Shown here one piece after another: positions 1-5,177 of a DNA stretch of 5,177 bases. Every line of letters begins with the position of its first letter. Within the stretch, counting starts at the first letter, position 1. The notes under the pieces are model-generated. The model was not told the origin of the DNA and searched no databases. It saw nothing but the letters and a program-made list of their open reading frames with translations. A program made the position numbers and the translations under genes. The stretch spans positions 1 to 5,177 of the forward strand of contig DPPH01000103.1 in assembly GCA_003539375.1 (NCBI GenBank). The letters run 5' to 3'. The stretch comes from Clostridiales bacterium (GTDB taxonomy: Bacteria > Bacillota > Clostridia > Tissierellales > Dethiosulfatibacteraceae).

Positions 1-37
1 AATATTGAAATAGGTATGTAATAAGTAGGACCTGCTA
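1..37 (+). pseudogene. Out-of-frame upstream remnant and frame break of the Mur ligase
   Basis: Frame 1 reads N-I-E-I-G-M at 1-18 and then meets TAA TAA (19-24). The frame of the downstream Mur ligase has TAG at 11-13 and again at 26-28. EIGM fits the E(M/L)GA motif that carries the catalytic glutamate. From E. coli MurF as I recall it, 13 residues (39 nt) separate that motif from the R/N-P-x triplet before the next strand. Here 49 nt lie between codon 16-18 and the Asn codon at 68, a net gain of 10 nt that changes frame. No single one-base change repairs this, because each relevant frame has its own stop. A true pseudogene or an assembly error at the edge are both possible. Confidence 0.55.
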
Positions 38-892
38 TTGCCTTCACAAGAAAAACTACTATTGGTAAATCCTAAAATTGGTATAATAACAGCTATTGGT
101 CCCAGTCATTTAAAAACTTTTAAATCAATAGAAAATATAATGAAAACCAAATATGAACTAATCAAGGAACTTCCGGCGGATGGGACTGCTATTTTCAACT
201 ACGACAATGAATATGTAAAAAAACTAGCAGATAAAACCTATAGAAATAAAATTCTTTACGGAATTGAATCAAAGGAAGATGTTGATATATATGCAGATAA
301 TATAAGAACCACCCCGAAGGGCTCAACCTTCAAACTACATATAAAAGATAAGGGTACGGTAGAGTGTCGAACTAAATTACTAGGAAAGCATAATATACTA
401 AATATCTTAGCAGGAGTAGCTGCAGCCTATGCTATGGATATGACACTGGTACAAATATCAAGCGGTATAGATAAGATAGAATCTGTAGAGCATAGATTAC
501 AATTGATAGATCCTGGAACAGGGGTATACGTGATAGATGATGCCTTTAACTCAAATCCTAAAGGAGCAGAAGCAGCTTTAGAAGTACTTAAAGATTTTAA
601 TGAAGGAAATAAAATAATAGTAACACCAGGCATGGTAGAGCTAGGAAAATTACAAGATGATGAAAACTTTAAGTTCGGAGAAAAAATAGCTGAAGTGTGC
701 GATGAAGTAATTCTAGTAGGGAAAAGACAGACAAAACCTATATATGAAGGTCTAAAAAACAAAGAGTTTAATATGGAAAAAGTTCATACAGTTAAAGATT
801 TAAAGGAAGCACAGGAATTAATAAGTGATATTGTTAAGGTCAATGATGTAATACTATTTGAAAATGATCTTCCGGATACTTACAGCGAATAA
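38..892 (+). CDS. murF: MurF-type Mur ligase, C-terminal part; 5' region broken or outside window
   Basis: This is the central and C-terminal part of a Mur ligase, most like UDP-N-acetylmuramoyl-tripeptide--D-alanyl-D-alanine ligase, the cytoplasmic enzyme that adds D-Ala-D-Ala to the peptidoglycan precursor. Visible in the 284-residue frame are TAIGPSHL (His24), the TKYEL segment whose Lys38 matches the carbamylated lysine of the family, GKHNILNILA (117-126), EHRLQL (151-156), DDAFNSNP (167-174) and TPGMVELG (196-203). The end, ENDLPDTYSE, looks intact. The ATP-binding P-loop (GTNGKTS-like) is missing and would lie before the window. The TTG at 38 is probably not a genuine start: in another frame at 1-18 the sequence reads NIEIGM, matching the catalytic-Glu E(M/L)G motif that should precede this part. 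The gene therefore looks frameshifted or interrupted at about 16-37. A weak AGGA at 27-30 could allow re-initiation, but the product would lack the nucleotide site. A MurF-like paralogue rather than MurF itself is possible. The ddl gene follows after 16 nt. Confidence 0.8.
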   Translation: MPSQEKLLLVNPKIGIITAIGPSHLKTFKSIENIMKTKYELIKELPADGTAIFNYDNEYVKKLADKTYRNKILYGIESKEDVDIYADNIRTTPKGSTFKLHIKDKGTVECRTKLLGKHNILNILAGVAAAYAMDMTLVQISSGIDKIESVEHRLQLIDPGTGVYVIDDAFNSNPKGAEAALEVLKDFNEGNKIIVTPGMVELGKLQDDENFKFGEKIAEVCDEVILVGKRQTKPIYEGLKNKEFNMEKVHTVKDLKEAQELISDIVKVNDVILFENDLPDTYSE

Positions 893-895
893 AAC

Positions 896-901
896 AAGGA
901 G
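896..901 (+). promoter_or_regulatory. Ribosome binding site that fixes the ddl start
   Basis: AAGGAG sits 7 nt before the ATG at 909 and just after the Mur ligase stop codon (890-892). The open frame extends upstream to a TTG at 858 inside the Mur ligase gene, but that codon and the ATG at 864 have no Shine-Dalgarno sequence, and the added residues do not resemble the N-terminus of Ddl enzymes, which normally start a few residues before the first GG-(E/T)-S motif. The ATG at 909 is therefore chosen. Confidence 0.85.
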
Positions 902-908
902 AGTGTAT

Positions 909-2066
909 ATGGAAAATATTGGTATAATAATTGGCGGAGAGAGTGTAGAGCACGAAGTATCCATTATTACGGGACTTCAAATTTATGACAATATTGATAA
1001 AAGTAAATACAATCCCTACATGATATACATAACTAAAGATGGAAAATGGTTAACTGGAGAAATTCTAAAAGACATCCAAATTTATAAAAATAAAGATTAT
1101 TCAAACACTGAAGAAAGAATACCTTGGAAAAGTCCTAACAAAAACAAAATGATTTTAATACACAGGGATGATAAAAAAGGTTTATTTAGTAAAAAGAAGA
1201 ATGATATAGAGATAGATGTAGTTATACCAGCTACTCACGGTACTGGGGTAGAAGACGGGATACTACAGGGAATTTTAGAAAATATAGGTGTACCTTATGC
1301 TTTTAGCGATGTAAAAGCATCAGCTCTGGGTATGGACAAAGTCATCATGAAGAAGGTTTTTAGAGATGAAGGTCTTCCTATGGTACCATACAAATGGTTT
1401 TACAAAAGTGATTTTATTAAAAACAAAAAGGAAGTACTGAAAGAATCAGAAAAATTGGGATATCCATTAATAGTAAAACCATCAAATCTTGGTTCAAGTA
1501 TTGGAATTACGAAAGCAAATAACCGTGAAGAACTAGAGGAGTCTATTAATGTAGCTGTTTCCTACGACAAGAAAATTATTGTTGAAAAATGCTTGGAAAG
1601 AGCTAGAGAAATTAACTGTGCTGTTTTAGGGTATGAAAAAGATGTAGTAGTATCCAAATGTGAAGAACCGGTAGGATGGAAGGAATTTTTAAAATATGAA
1701 GACAAATATGTAAACAAAACAAAAACTAAAAATGATTCAAAGAGAGTAATACCGGCAGATATTTCGGAAGAAATTAAAAACCAGATTGAAAACTTTGCAA
1801 AAAAAGCATTTATATCGATAAATGCAAGCGGAGCAGCAAGGATTGATTTTCTTTTGGAAGGCGATAATGTGTATGTAAATGAAATAAATACCATACCGGG
1901 ATCTGTTTCTTTTTACCTATGGGAACCATCGGGAATTGATTTTAAAGACTTAATCAATGAGCTGATAGTTATAGCTAAAAAGAAACAAGATGTAAGTTTA
2001 ATAAAAACCTATGATGTAGATTTATTAAACAAAATGGCTTCTTCAAAAGGAGCAAAAAGGGAGTAA
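909..2066 (+). CDS. ddl: D-alanine--D-alanine ligase
   Basis: This cytoplasmic ATP-grasp enzyme joins two D-alanines to give D-Ala-D-Ala, the dipeptide that MurF adds to the peptidoglycan precursor. The product has 385 residues, near the family's usual length. In order it shows GGESVEHEVS (9-18, Glu14 matching the substrate-binding Glu of E. coli DdlB), HGTGVEDG (110-117), ASALGMDK (137-144), the ATP-grasp segment LIVKPSNLGSSIGI (187-200, with Lys190 and Ser196/Ser197), VEK (225-227), the omega-loop stretch KYEDKY (262-267), RIDF (311-314) and the metal-binding NEINTIPG (324-331; Glu325, Asn327). Tyrosines in the omega loop resemble D-Ala-D-Ala ligases more than VanA-type D-Ala-D-Lac ligases, but sequence alone does not settle whether the second substrate is D-Ala or D-Ser. 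HGTGVEDG has Val where many Ddl proteins have Gly. I take this as a clade trait, since I recall similar HGT-V-EDG forms in Clostridia. It lies between the Mur ligase (16 nt before) and rnr (2 nt after), and is probably co-transcribed with both. Confidence 0.93.
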   Translation: MENIGIIIGGESVEHEVSIITGLQIYDNIDKSKYNPYMIYITKDGKWLTGEILKDIQIYKNKDYSNTEERIPWKSPNKNKMILIHRDDKKGLFSKKKNDIEIDVVIPATHGTGVEDGILQGILENIGVPYAFSDVKASALGMDKVIMKKVFRDEGLPMVPYKWFYKSDFIKNKKEVLKESEKLGYPLIVKPSNLGSSIGITKANNREELEESINVAVSYDKKIIVEKCLERAREINCAVLGYEKDVVVSKCEEPVGWKEFLKYEDKYVNKTKTKNDSKRVIPADISEEIKNQIENFAKKAFISINASGAARIDFLLEGDNVYVNEINTIPGSVSFYLWEPSGIDFKDLINELIVIAKKKQDVSLIKTYDVDLLNKMASSKGAKRE

Positions 2067-2068
2067 AA

Positions 2069-4183
2069 ATGAAATTAAAAGATAAAATCTTAGCTTTTAT
2101 GGACGAAAAAGCATATAGACCAATGTTGATGGAAGAAATAATTCAAGAATTAGATACCTCTAAGGATATGAAAGCAGAAATCACAAAAATGGTAAATGAA
2201 TTAGAAGAAGAAGGAAAGATTATAAAGACCAGAACAAAAAGATACGCTCTTCCCCACAGACTAGATCTTTTAGTTGGTGAAATTCAGGGAAGTTCAAAAG
2301 GCTTTGGTTTTTTTCTTCCTGATGATAAAAAGTTAGAAGATATTTTCGTATCACCTTCTGATTTAAATGGTGCAGTTCACGGCGATAGAGTTATCTTAAG
2401 ACCAATGAAAGATGCATCTAACCTTAAAAAACAAGAAGGAAAGGTCATCAGGATAATAAAAAGAGGCAATGAAGAAATAATAGGTACCTTTCAAAAAGAT
2501 AAGCATTTTGGTTTTGTTATACCAGATGATGATAGAATATCGAAAGATATATTTGTTTCAAAAGAAGATTTCAACAAAGCGAATAATGGGGATAAGGTTG
2601 TAGTCAAAGTTACTAAGTGGTCCTATGACAGAAAAAATCCAGAAGGATATATTAGTGAAATCATAGGAGATATTAAAGACTACGAAACCCACATAAAAGC
2701 GACATTAAAAAGAAATAATATAAAATACTCATTTCCAAAAAAGGTACTTAAAGAAGCTTCAGATATAGATACTGCAATAAACAGCAAAGAAATAGATAGA
2801 AGAAAAGATTTTAGAAATCTAAATATAATCACTATAGACGGAAAAGATGCTAAAGATTTAGATGATGCAGTACATATTAAAAAATTAAATTCAGGCAACT
2901 TTGAATTAGGTGTACACATAGCAGATGTAACTCACTATGTAGGGAAAAAATCAAGTTTAAGGAAAGAAGCCTACCAAAGGGGTACAAGTACTTACTTAGC
3001 TGATAGAGTCGTGCCTATGCTGCCAAAAGAGCTCTCTAACGGAGTATGTAGCTTAAATCCTCATGAAGATAAGCTGACTCTTTCTGTTGTTATGACTGTA
3101 GATAGGAATGGTCAGGTAATTGATCATCAAATTTATGAAAGCATCATAGAAAGTAAAGAAAGAATGACCTATGAAGATGTATCAAATATTCTTGAAAGGG
3201 AAGATGAGGATCTTAAGAAAAGATATAAAAATATCTTAAATGACCTAAAAGAAATGGAAGAACTTGCAAGGATATTGAGAAAGAAAAGAGAAGATAGAGG
3301 CTGCATTGATTTTGAATTCAAAGAAGCCAAAATTATAATTAATGAAGATAATGAAGTAGAAGACGTGAAAAAGACGGAAAGAAGGATAGCAAATAGGATT
3401 ATTGAAGAATTTATGATTTTGACAAATGAAACAGTAGCTGAGAATATGTACTGGTCGAAGGTTCCTTTTATATACAGGACTCACGAAGAACCTACAGAAG
3501 AGAAAATTGAAGAATTTAATAAATTCATTTATAATTTCGGATATGTTTTAAAAGGTGTAAAAAATATTCATCCTAAAGAGCTGCAAAAATTAGTAGAAAA
3601 AGTAAAAGGCAAAAAAGAAGAAACGGTTATCAATACCTTAATGCTAAGATCACTTCAAAAAGCAGTTTATTCAAATTATCCAGATGGACACTTTGGCCTT
3701 GCTTCAGATTACTACTGTCATTTTACTTCACCTATAAGAAGATACCCTGACCTTCAAATTCACAGCATAATAAAAGACTTTTTAAACAACAGACTTGATT
3801 ATAAAAGCATAGATAGTCAAAACAGTAAACTAGAAGAAATAGCCCAATACTCATCTATTACCGAAAGAAATGCAGAAAAAGCAGAAAGAGAAGATTGGGA
3901 TTATAATGTAGCAAGATTTATGTCTAGTAAAATAGGGGAAGTTTTTGAAGGTATAATTTCAAGTGTGACTAGTTTTGGTGCCTTTGTTGAACTAGATAAC
4001 ACTATTGAAGGATTGGTACACATATCAAATATGACTGATGACTACTACCATTTTGATGAAAAACACCTGACCCTAATAGGAGAAAGAACAAACAAACAGA
4101 TTAAAATAGGAGAAGTTGTAAAAGTTAAGCTTGTAAATGTAAACTTGATGAAAAGAGACATTGATTTTGTGTTTGTAGAATAG
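2069..4183 (+). CDS. rnr: Ribonuclease R (3'-5' exoribonuclease, RNase II/RNB family)
   Basis: This processive 3'-to-5' exoribonuclease degrades structured RNA and takes part in RNA quality control, including decay of mRNAs released by trans-translation. The 704 residues carry the full RNase R layout: an N-terminal winged-helix region (about 1-63), two cold-shock/OB domains (about 66-115 with SKGFGFFLPDD, and about 136-183 with HFGFVIPDD), the RNB catalytic domain (about 245-580) and a C-terminal S1 domain (about 623-704, with SFGAFVEL). The metal-binding acidic cluster IDGKDAKDLDD gives Asp257, Asp263, Asp265 and Asp266, the family's DxxxxxDxDD spacing. HFTSPIRRYPDL (551-562) is the conserved C-terminal RNB motif. 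The winged helix and tandem cold-shock domains favour RNase R over RNase II. The protein stops right after S1, without the lysine-rich tail of E. coli RNase R. AGGGAG (2058-2063) lies 5 nt before the ATG, and only 2 nt separate it from ddl, which implies one transcript. The next genes, smpB and ssrA, share its role in ribosome rescue and mRNA decay. Confidence 0.96.
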   Translation: MKLKDKILAFMDEKAYRPMLMEEIIQELDTSKDMKAEITKMVNELEEEGKIIKTRTKRYALPHRLDLLVGEIQGSSKGFGFFLPDDKKLEDIFVSPSDLNGAVHGDRVILRPMKDASNLKKQEGKVIRIIKRGNEEIIGTFQKDKHFGFVIPDDDRISKDIFVSKEDFNKANNGDKVVVKVTKWSYDRKNPEGYISEIIGDIKDYETHIKATLKRNNIKYSFPKKVLKEASDIDTAINSKEIDRRKDFRNLNIITIDGKDAKDLDDAVHIKKLNSGNFELGVHIADVTHYVGKKSSLRKEAYQRGTSTYLADRVVPMLPKELSNGVCSLNPHEDKLTLSVVMTVDRNGQVIDHQIYESIIESKERMTYEDVSNILEREDEDLKKRYKNILNDLKEMEELARILRKKREDRGCIDFEFKEAKIIINEDNEVEDVKKTERRIANRIIEEFMILTNETVAENMYWSKVPFIYRTHEEPTEEKIEEFNKFIYNFGYVLKGVKNIHPKELQKLVEKVKGKKEETVINTLMLRSLQKAVYSNYPDGHFGLASDYYCHFTSPIRRYPDLQIHSIIKDFLNNRLDYKSIDSQNSKLEEIAQYSSITERNAEKAEREDWDYNVARFMSSKIGEVFEGIISSVTSFGAFVELDNTIEGLVHISNMTDDYYHFDEKHLTLIGERTNKQIKIGEVVKVKLVNVNLMKRDIDFVFVE

Positions 4184-4191
4184 ACTTATAA

Positions 4192-4239
4192 CGATAGTAC
4201 AACGATTGTTTAACAATTGCTTAGCGATAGCTCAACTAT
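4192..4239 (+). repeat. Imperfect 15-base direct repeat pair after rnr
   Basis: CGATAGTACAACGAT (4192-4206) and CGATAGCTCAACTAT (4225-4239) agree at 12 of 15 positions, with starts 33 nt apart. The second copy runs into the perfect palindrome AACTATAGTT (4234-4243). I assign no function: they may be decayed copies of a short dispersed element or chance similarity in AT-rich sequence. Confidence 0.4.
4203..4219 (+). other. Weak hairpin downstream of rnr
   Basis: CGATTGT and ACAATTG can pair over 7 bp (one G-U pair) around the loop TTA. The stem is AT-rich and is followed by CTTAGCG rather than a T-run, so it does not qualify as a Rho-independent terminator. It could at most protect the rnr mRNA 3' end. 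Confidence 0.3.
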
Positions 4240-4245
4240 AGTTTC

Positions 4246-4256
4246 TGTCATCCAGA
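4246..4256 (+). repeat. Truncated GTCATCC-type repeat fragment
   Basis: TGTCATCCAGA resembles the left arm of the repeat that follows at 4265-4294 (TGTCATTCCGA), differing at two positions. It has no matching right arm, so it looks like a broken copy or a partial duplication of that arm 20 nt upstream. Confidence 0.4.
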
Positions 4257-4264
4257 ACTCACAT

Positions 4265-4294
4265 TGTCATTCCGAGTTTATATCGAGGAATCTT
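4265..4294 (+). repeat. Dispersed hairpin repeat of the TGTCATTC(C/T)GAG...GAATCT type
   Basis: The arms TTGTCATTCCGAG (4264-4276) and CGAGGAATCTT (4284-4294) match a short intergenic repeat that I recall in many bacterial genomes, roughly TGTCATTCYGAGCGNAGCGARGAATCT. ATTCC (4269-4273) pairs with GGAAT (4287-4291). Inside this stem GA (4274-4275) faces GA (4285-4286), which would form tandem sheared G-A pairs, followed by a G-C pair (4276/4284). The apical loop TTTATAT departs from the usual CG-N-AGC top, so this copy is partly decayed. It ends 6 nt before the -35 element of the smpB promoter. Confidence 0.65.
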
Positions 4295-4300
4295 AAGAAT

Positions 4301-4329
4301 TTGACATAGAACAAATATTCTGCTATACT
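4301..4329 (+). promoter_or_regulatory. Near-consensus sigma-A promoter for smpB-ssrA
   Basis: A perfect -35 TTGACA (4301-4306) and a -10 TATACT (4324-4329) are separated by the ideal 17 nt. The -10 is preceded by TGC (4321-4323), an extended -10 element. Transcription would start near 4335-4337, leaving a leader of only about 17 nt before the smpB ATG, with AAAGGAG at 4341-4347. The short leader leaves no room for a riboswitch. A second TGCTATA copy (4335-4341) has no -35 partner at the right distance. Confidence 0.85.
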
Positions 4330-4352
4330 TTATATGCTATAAAGGAGTTAGT

Positions 4353-4808
4353 ATGAAAGAAAATATAAATGTTGTGGCTAGAAACAAAAAAGCCAAGCAC
4401 AACTACACAATTGAAGAGGTATATGAAGCTGGGATAGTTCTTGCAGGCACTGAGGTTAAATCAATTAGAGCAGGCAAAGTAAATATCAAAGATAGCTATG
4501 CAGACGTACAAGGTGGGGAAGTATTTATCCACAATATGCATATAAGTCCTTATGAACAGGGAAACATATACAACAAAGACCCTAGAAGAGTAAGAAAACT
4601 TCTTTTAAATAAAAGGGAAATTCGAAAGCTTATTGGTTTGGTAACTCAGAAGGGTTACTCTTTAATACCATTAAGCGTATATATAAAAAATGGATATGTG
4701 AAGATAGAATTATCAGTAGCTATAGGTAAAAAAATATATGACAAAAGAAGAGATATTGCAAAAAAAGAAGCAGACAGAAGAATACAAAGAGCAGAAAGAG
4801 ATTATTAA
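4353..4808 (+). CDS. smpB: SsrA-binding protein SmpB
   Basis: SmpB binds tmRNA and, with its charged alanine, EF-Tu and GTP, enters stalled ribosomes; it mimics the codon-anticodon part of a tRNA and starts trans-translation. The 151-residue product has the family's normal length and motifs: VARNKKAKHNY (8-18), AGTEVKSIRAG (31-41), SYADVQGGEVFIHNMHISPY (48-67), DPRRVRKLLLNKREI (76-90), GYSLIPL (101-107) and KIELSVAIGKKIYDKR (117-132). The basic C-terminal tail (about 124-151, with KKEADRRIQRAERDY), which is disordered in solution and fills the empty mRNA channel, is complete. AAAGGAG lies 5 nt before the ATG, and a strong promoter is immediately upstream. Its RNA partner ssrA starts 7 nt after the stop codon, so both products probably come from one transcript. 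Confidence 0.97.
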   Translation: MKENINVVARNKKAKHNYTIEEVYEAGIVLAGTEVKSIRAGKVNIKDSYADVQGGEVFIHNMHISPYEQGNIYNKDPRRVRKLLLNKREIRKLIGLVTQKGYSLIPLSVYIKNGYVKIELSVAIGKKIYDKRRDIAKKEADRRIQRAERDY

Positions 4809-4815
4809 TTAATAC

Positions 4816-5165
4816 GGGGACGAAATTGGTTTCGACGGGGATACAGAAGCTGGATAAGCGAGCTGTTGCGCTGAACAACATAAAAAGTGGCAAACTAAAT
4901 TTAAACGCAGAAGATAATAATTTTGCATTCGCAGCCTAAATAGGCTGCTGCTCCTGCCGGTAGCCCTGCATGCCGGTCTGTGAGTATCATTAATGGCAGG
5001 CAACTATACTAGGGATTCTCAGACCTAATATAGTATAACTTGAGATAGCTATGTGTAGGTTTGTTTCCTTTACTGCATGTAGTGACAAATTAAAGGAAAC
5101 TGCGCTCGGAGAAATTCCTGTGAAAGTATTCTCGGACGTGGGTTCGACTCCCACCGTCTCCACCA
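4816..5165 (+). ncRNA. ssrA: Transfer-messenger RNA (tmRNA), one-piece form, CCA encoded
   Basis: This RNA is charged with alanine, enters stalled ribosomes with SmpB and supplies a short reading frame that tags the unfinished protein for proteolysis. The 5' end GGGGACG (4816-4822) pairs with CGTCTCC (5155-5161) to form the acceptor stem (one G-U pair), followed by A and an encoded CCA (5163-5165). The signature GGTTTCGAC (4828-4836) forms the D-loop region. The T arm is GTGGG/TTCGACT/CCCAC (5138-5154). GGATAC (4839-4844) can pair with GTATTC (5126-5131) as part of helix 2. The tag frame is at 4907-4939, with its stop in the helix-5 hairpin GCAGCCT/AGGCTGC (4931-4937, 4942-4948). Downstream, GTTTCCTTT (5063-5071) pairs with AAAGGAAAC (5092-5100), and TTTGT with ACAAA in an interleaved pattern, as expected of a pseudoknot. 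The 350-nt length is normal. No separate promoter is evident, so the mature 5' end would come from processing of the smpB transcript, by RNase P as for other tmRNAs. Confidence 0.97.
4907..4939 (+). other. tmRNA tag-peptide reading frame (AEDNNFAFAA)
   Basis: The resume codon GCA at 4907 follows AAATTTAAAC, the usual kind of A-rich stretch before the tag. Translation gives Ala-Glu-Asp-Asn-Asn-Phe-Ala-Phe-Ala-Ala and TAA (4937-4939). The alanine carried by tmRNA is added before it. The start (AED/AEN) and final Ala-Ala match known tags that direct proteins to ClpXP-type proteases. Phe precedes the final Ala-Ala where Leu, Ile or Val is usual. No other frame here gives a peptide ending in Ala-Ala. 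Confidence 0.9.
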
Positions 5166-5177
5166 TAATGACCTAAC

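Larger units (their letters stand above)
4184..4352 (+). other. Intergenic region between rnr and smpB
   Basis: This 169-bp gap is the only sizeable non-coding space in the window. I see no credible small gene. It contains a pair of related 15-base direct repeats, a weak hairpin, a truncated and a fuller copy of a GTCATTCC-type repeat, and a strong promoter with a ribosome binding site for smpB. No stem followed by a run of T is present, so where rnr transcription ends is unclear, and read-through into smpB is possible. Confidence 0.8.

Noticed and set aside
858..908. Upstream extension of ddl to TTG at 858 or ATG at 864
   Set aside because: No ribosome binding site, overlaps the Mur ligase end, and adds 17 residues unlike Ddl N-termini. 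ATG at 909 has AAGGAG at ideal spacing.
427..3484. Minus-strand open frames at 427-762, 1562-1894, 2680-2919 and 3245-3484
   Set aside because: Each lies inside a conserved + strand gene, has no recognisable protein features, and is rich in Ser/Phe/Ile, as expected from reading AT-rich genes backwards.
4203..4225. Rho-independent terminator of rnr
   Set aside because: The stem is short and AT-rich, and CTTAGCG rather than a T-run follows it.
4335..4343. Second overlapping promoter using TGCTATAAA
   Set aside because: The position 17 nt upstream (ATATTC, about 4315-4320) is not a -35 element, and the start would fall at or beyond the smpB ribosome binding site.
4184..4352. Riboswitch, small ORF, CRISPR or insertion sequence in the gap before smpB
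   Set aside because: No repeat-spacer array, no terminal inverted repeats with a transposase, no credible start plus ribosome binding site other than smpB, and too short a leader for a riboswitch.
4803..4815. A separate ssrA promoter with TATTAA as -10
   Set aside because: No TTGACA-like sequence lies 16-18 nt upstream; the region is purine-rich smpB coding sequence.
4809..5003. Minus-strand open frame of 64 codons
   Set aside because: It is the complement of tmRNA, whose structure fully explains this sequence.

Overview
This window carries ordinary, well-conserved bacterial genes, all on the + strand. It looks like a low-GC anaerobic Firmicute of the Clostridia/Tissierellia type. The evidence is AT-rich coding sequence with many ATA, AGA and AAA codons, strong AGGAG-type ribosome binding sites, a one-piece tmRNA with encoded CCA, and protein sequences closest to what I recall of clostridial homologues. 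I cannot name a genus from sequence alone.

Layout: (1) 1-892, the C-terminal two thirds of a MurF-type Mur ligase. The window opens inside the gene, and the reading frame is broken at about 16-37. (2) 909-2066, a D-alanine--D-alanine ligase. (3) 2069-4183, ribonuclease R, 2 nt behind ddl. These three are packed like one transcription unit. (4) 4184-4352, a gap of about 170 bp with short repeats, a degenerate copy of a dispersed 'TGTCATTC(C/T)GAG...' hairpin repeat, and a near-consensus sigma-A promoter. (5) 4353-4808, smpB. (6) 4816-5165, the tmRNA gene ssrA, starting 7 nt after the smpB stop. The last 12 bases hold nothing I can identify.

Two functional themes meet here. Ddl makes D-Ala-D-Ala and MurF attaches it to the UDP-MurNAc-tripeptide, so the first two genes are consecutive steps of peptidoglycan precursor synthesis. 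RNase R, SmpB and tmRNA form the ribosome-rescue (trans-translation) group: tmRNA-SmpB releases stalled ribosomes and tags the nascent chain, and RNase R degrades structured or defective mRNA.

I found no undescribed system. The points worth a second look are the break in the Mur ligase gene, the hairpin repeat touching the smpB promoter, the near-fused smpB-ssrA junction, the Phe-containing end of the tmRNA tag, and the absence of a lysine-rich tail on RNase R.
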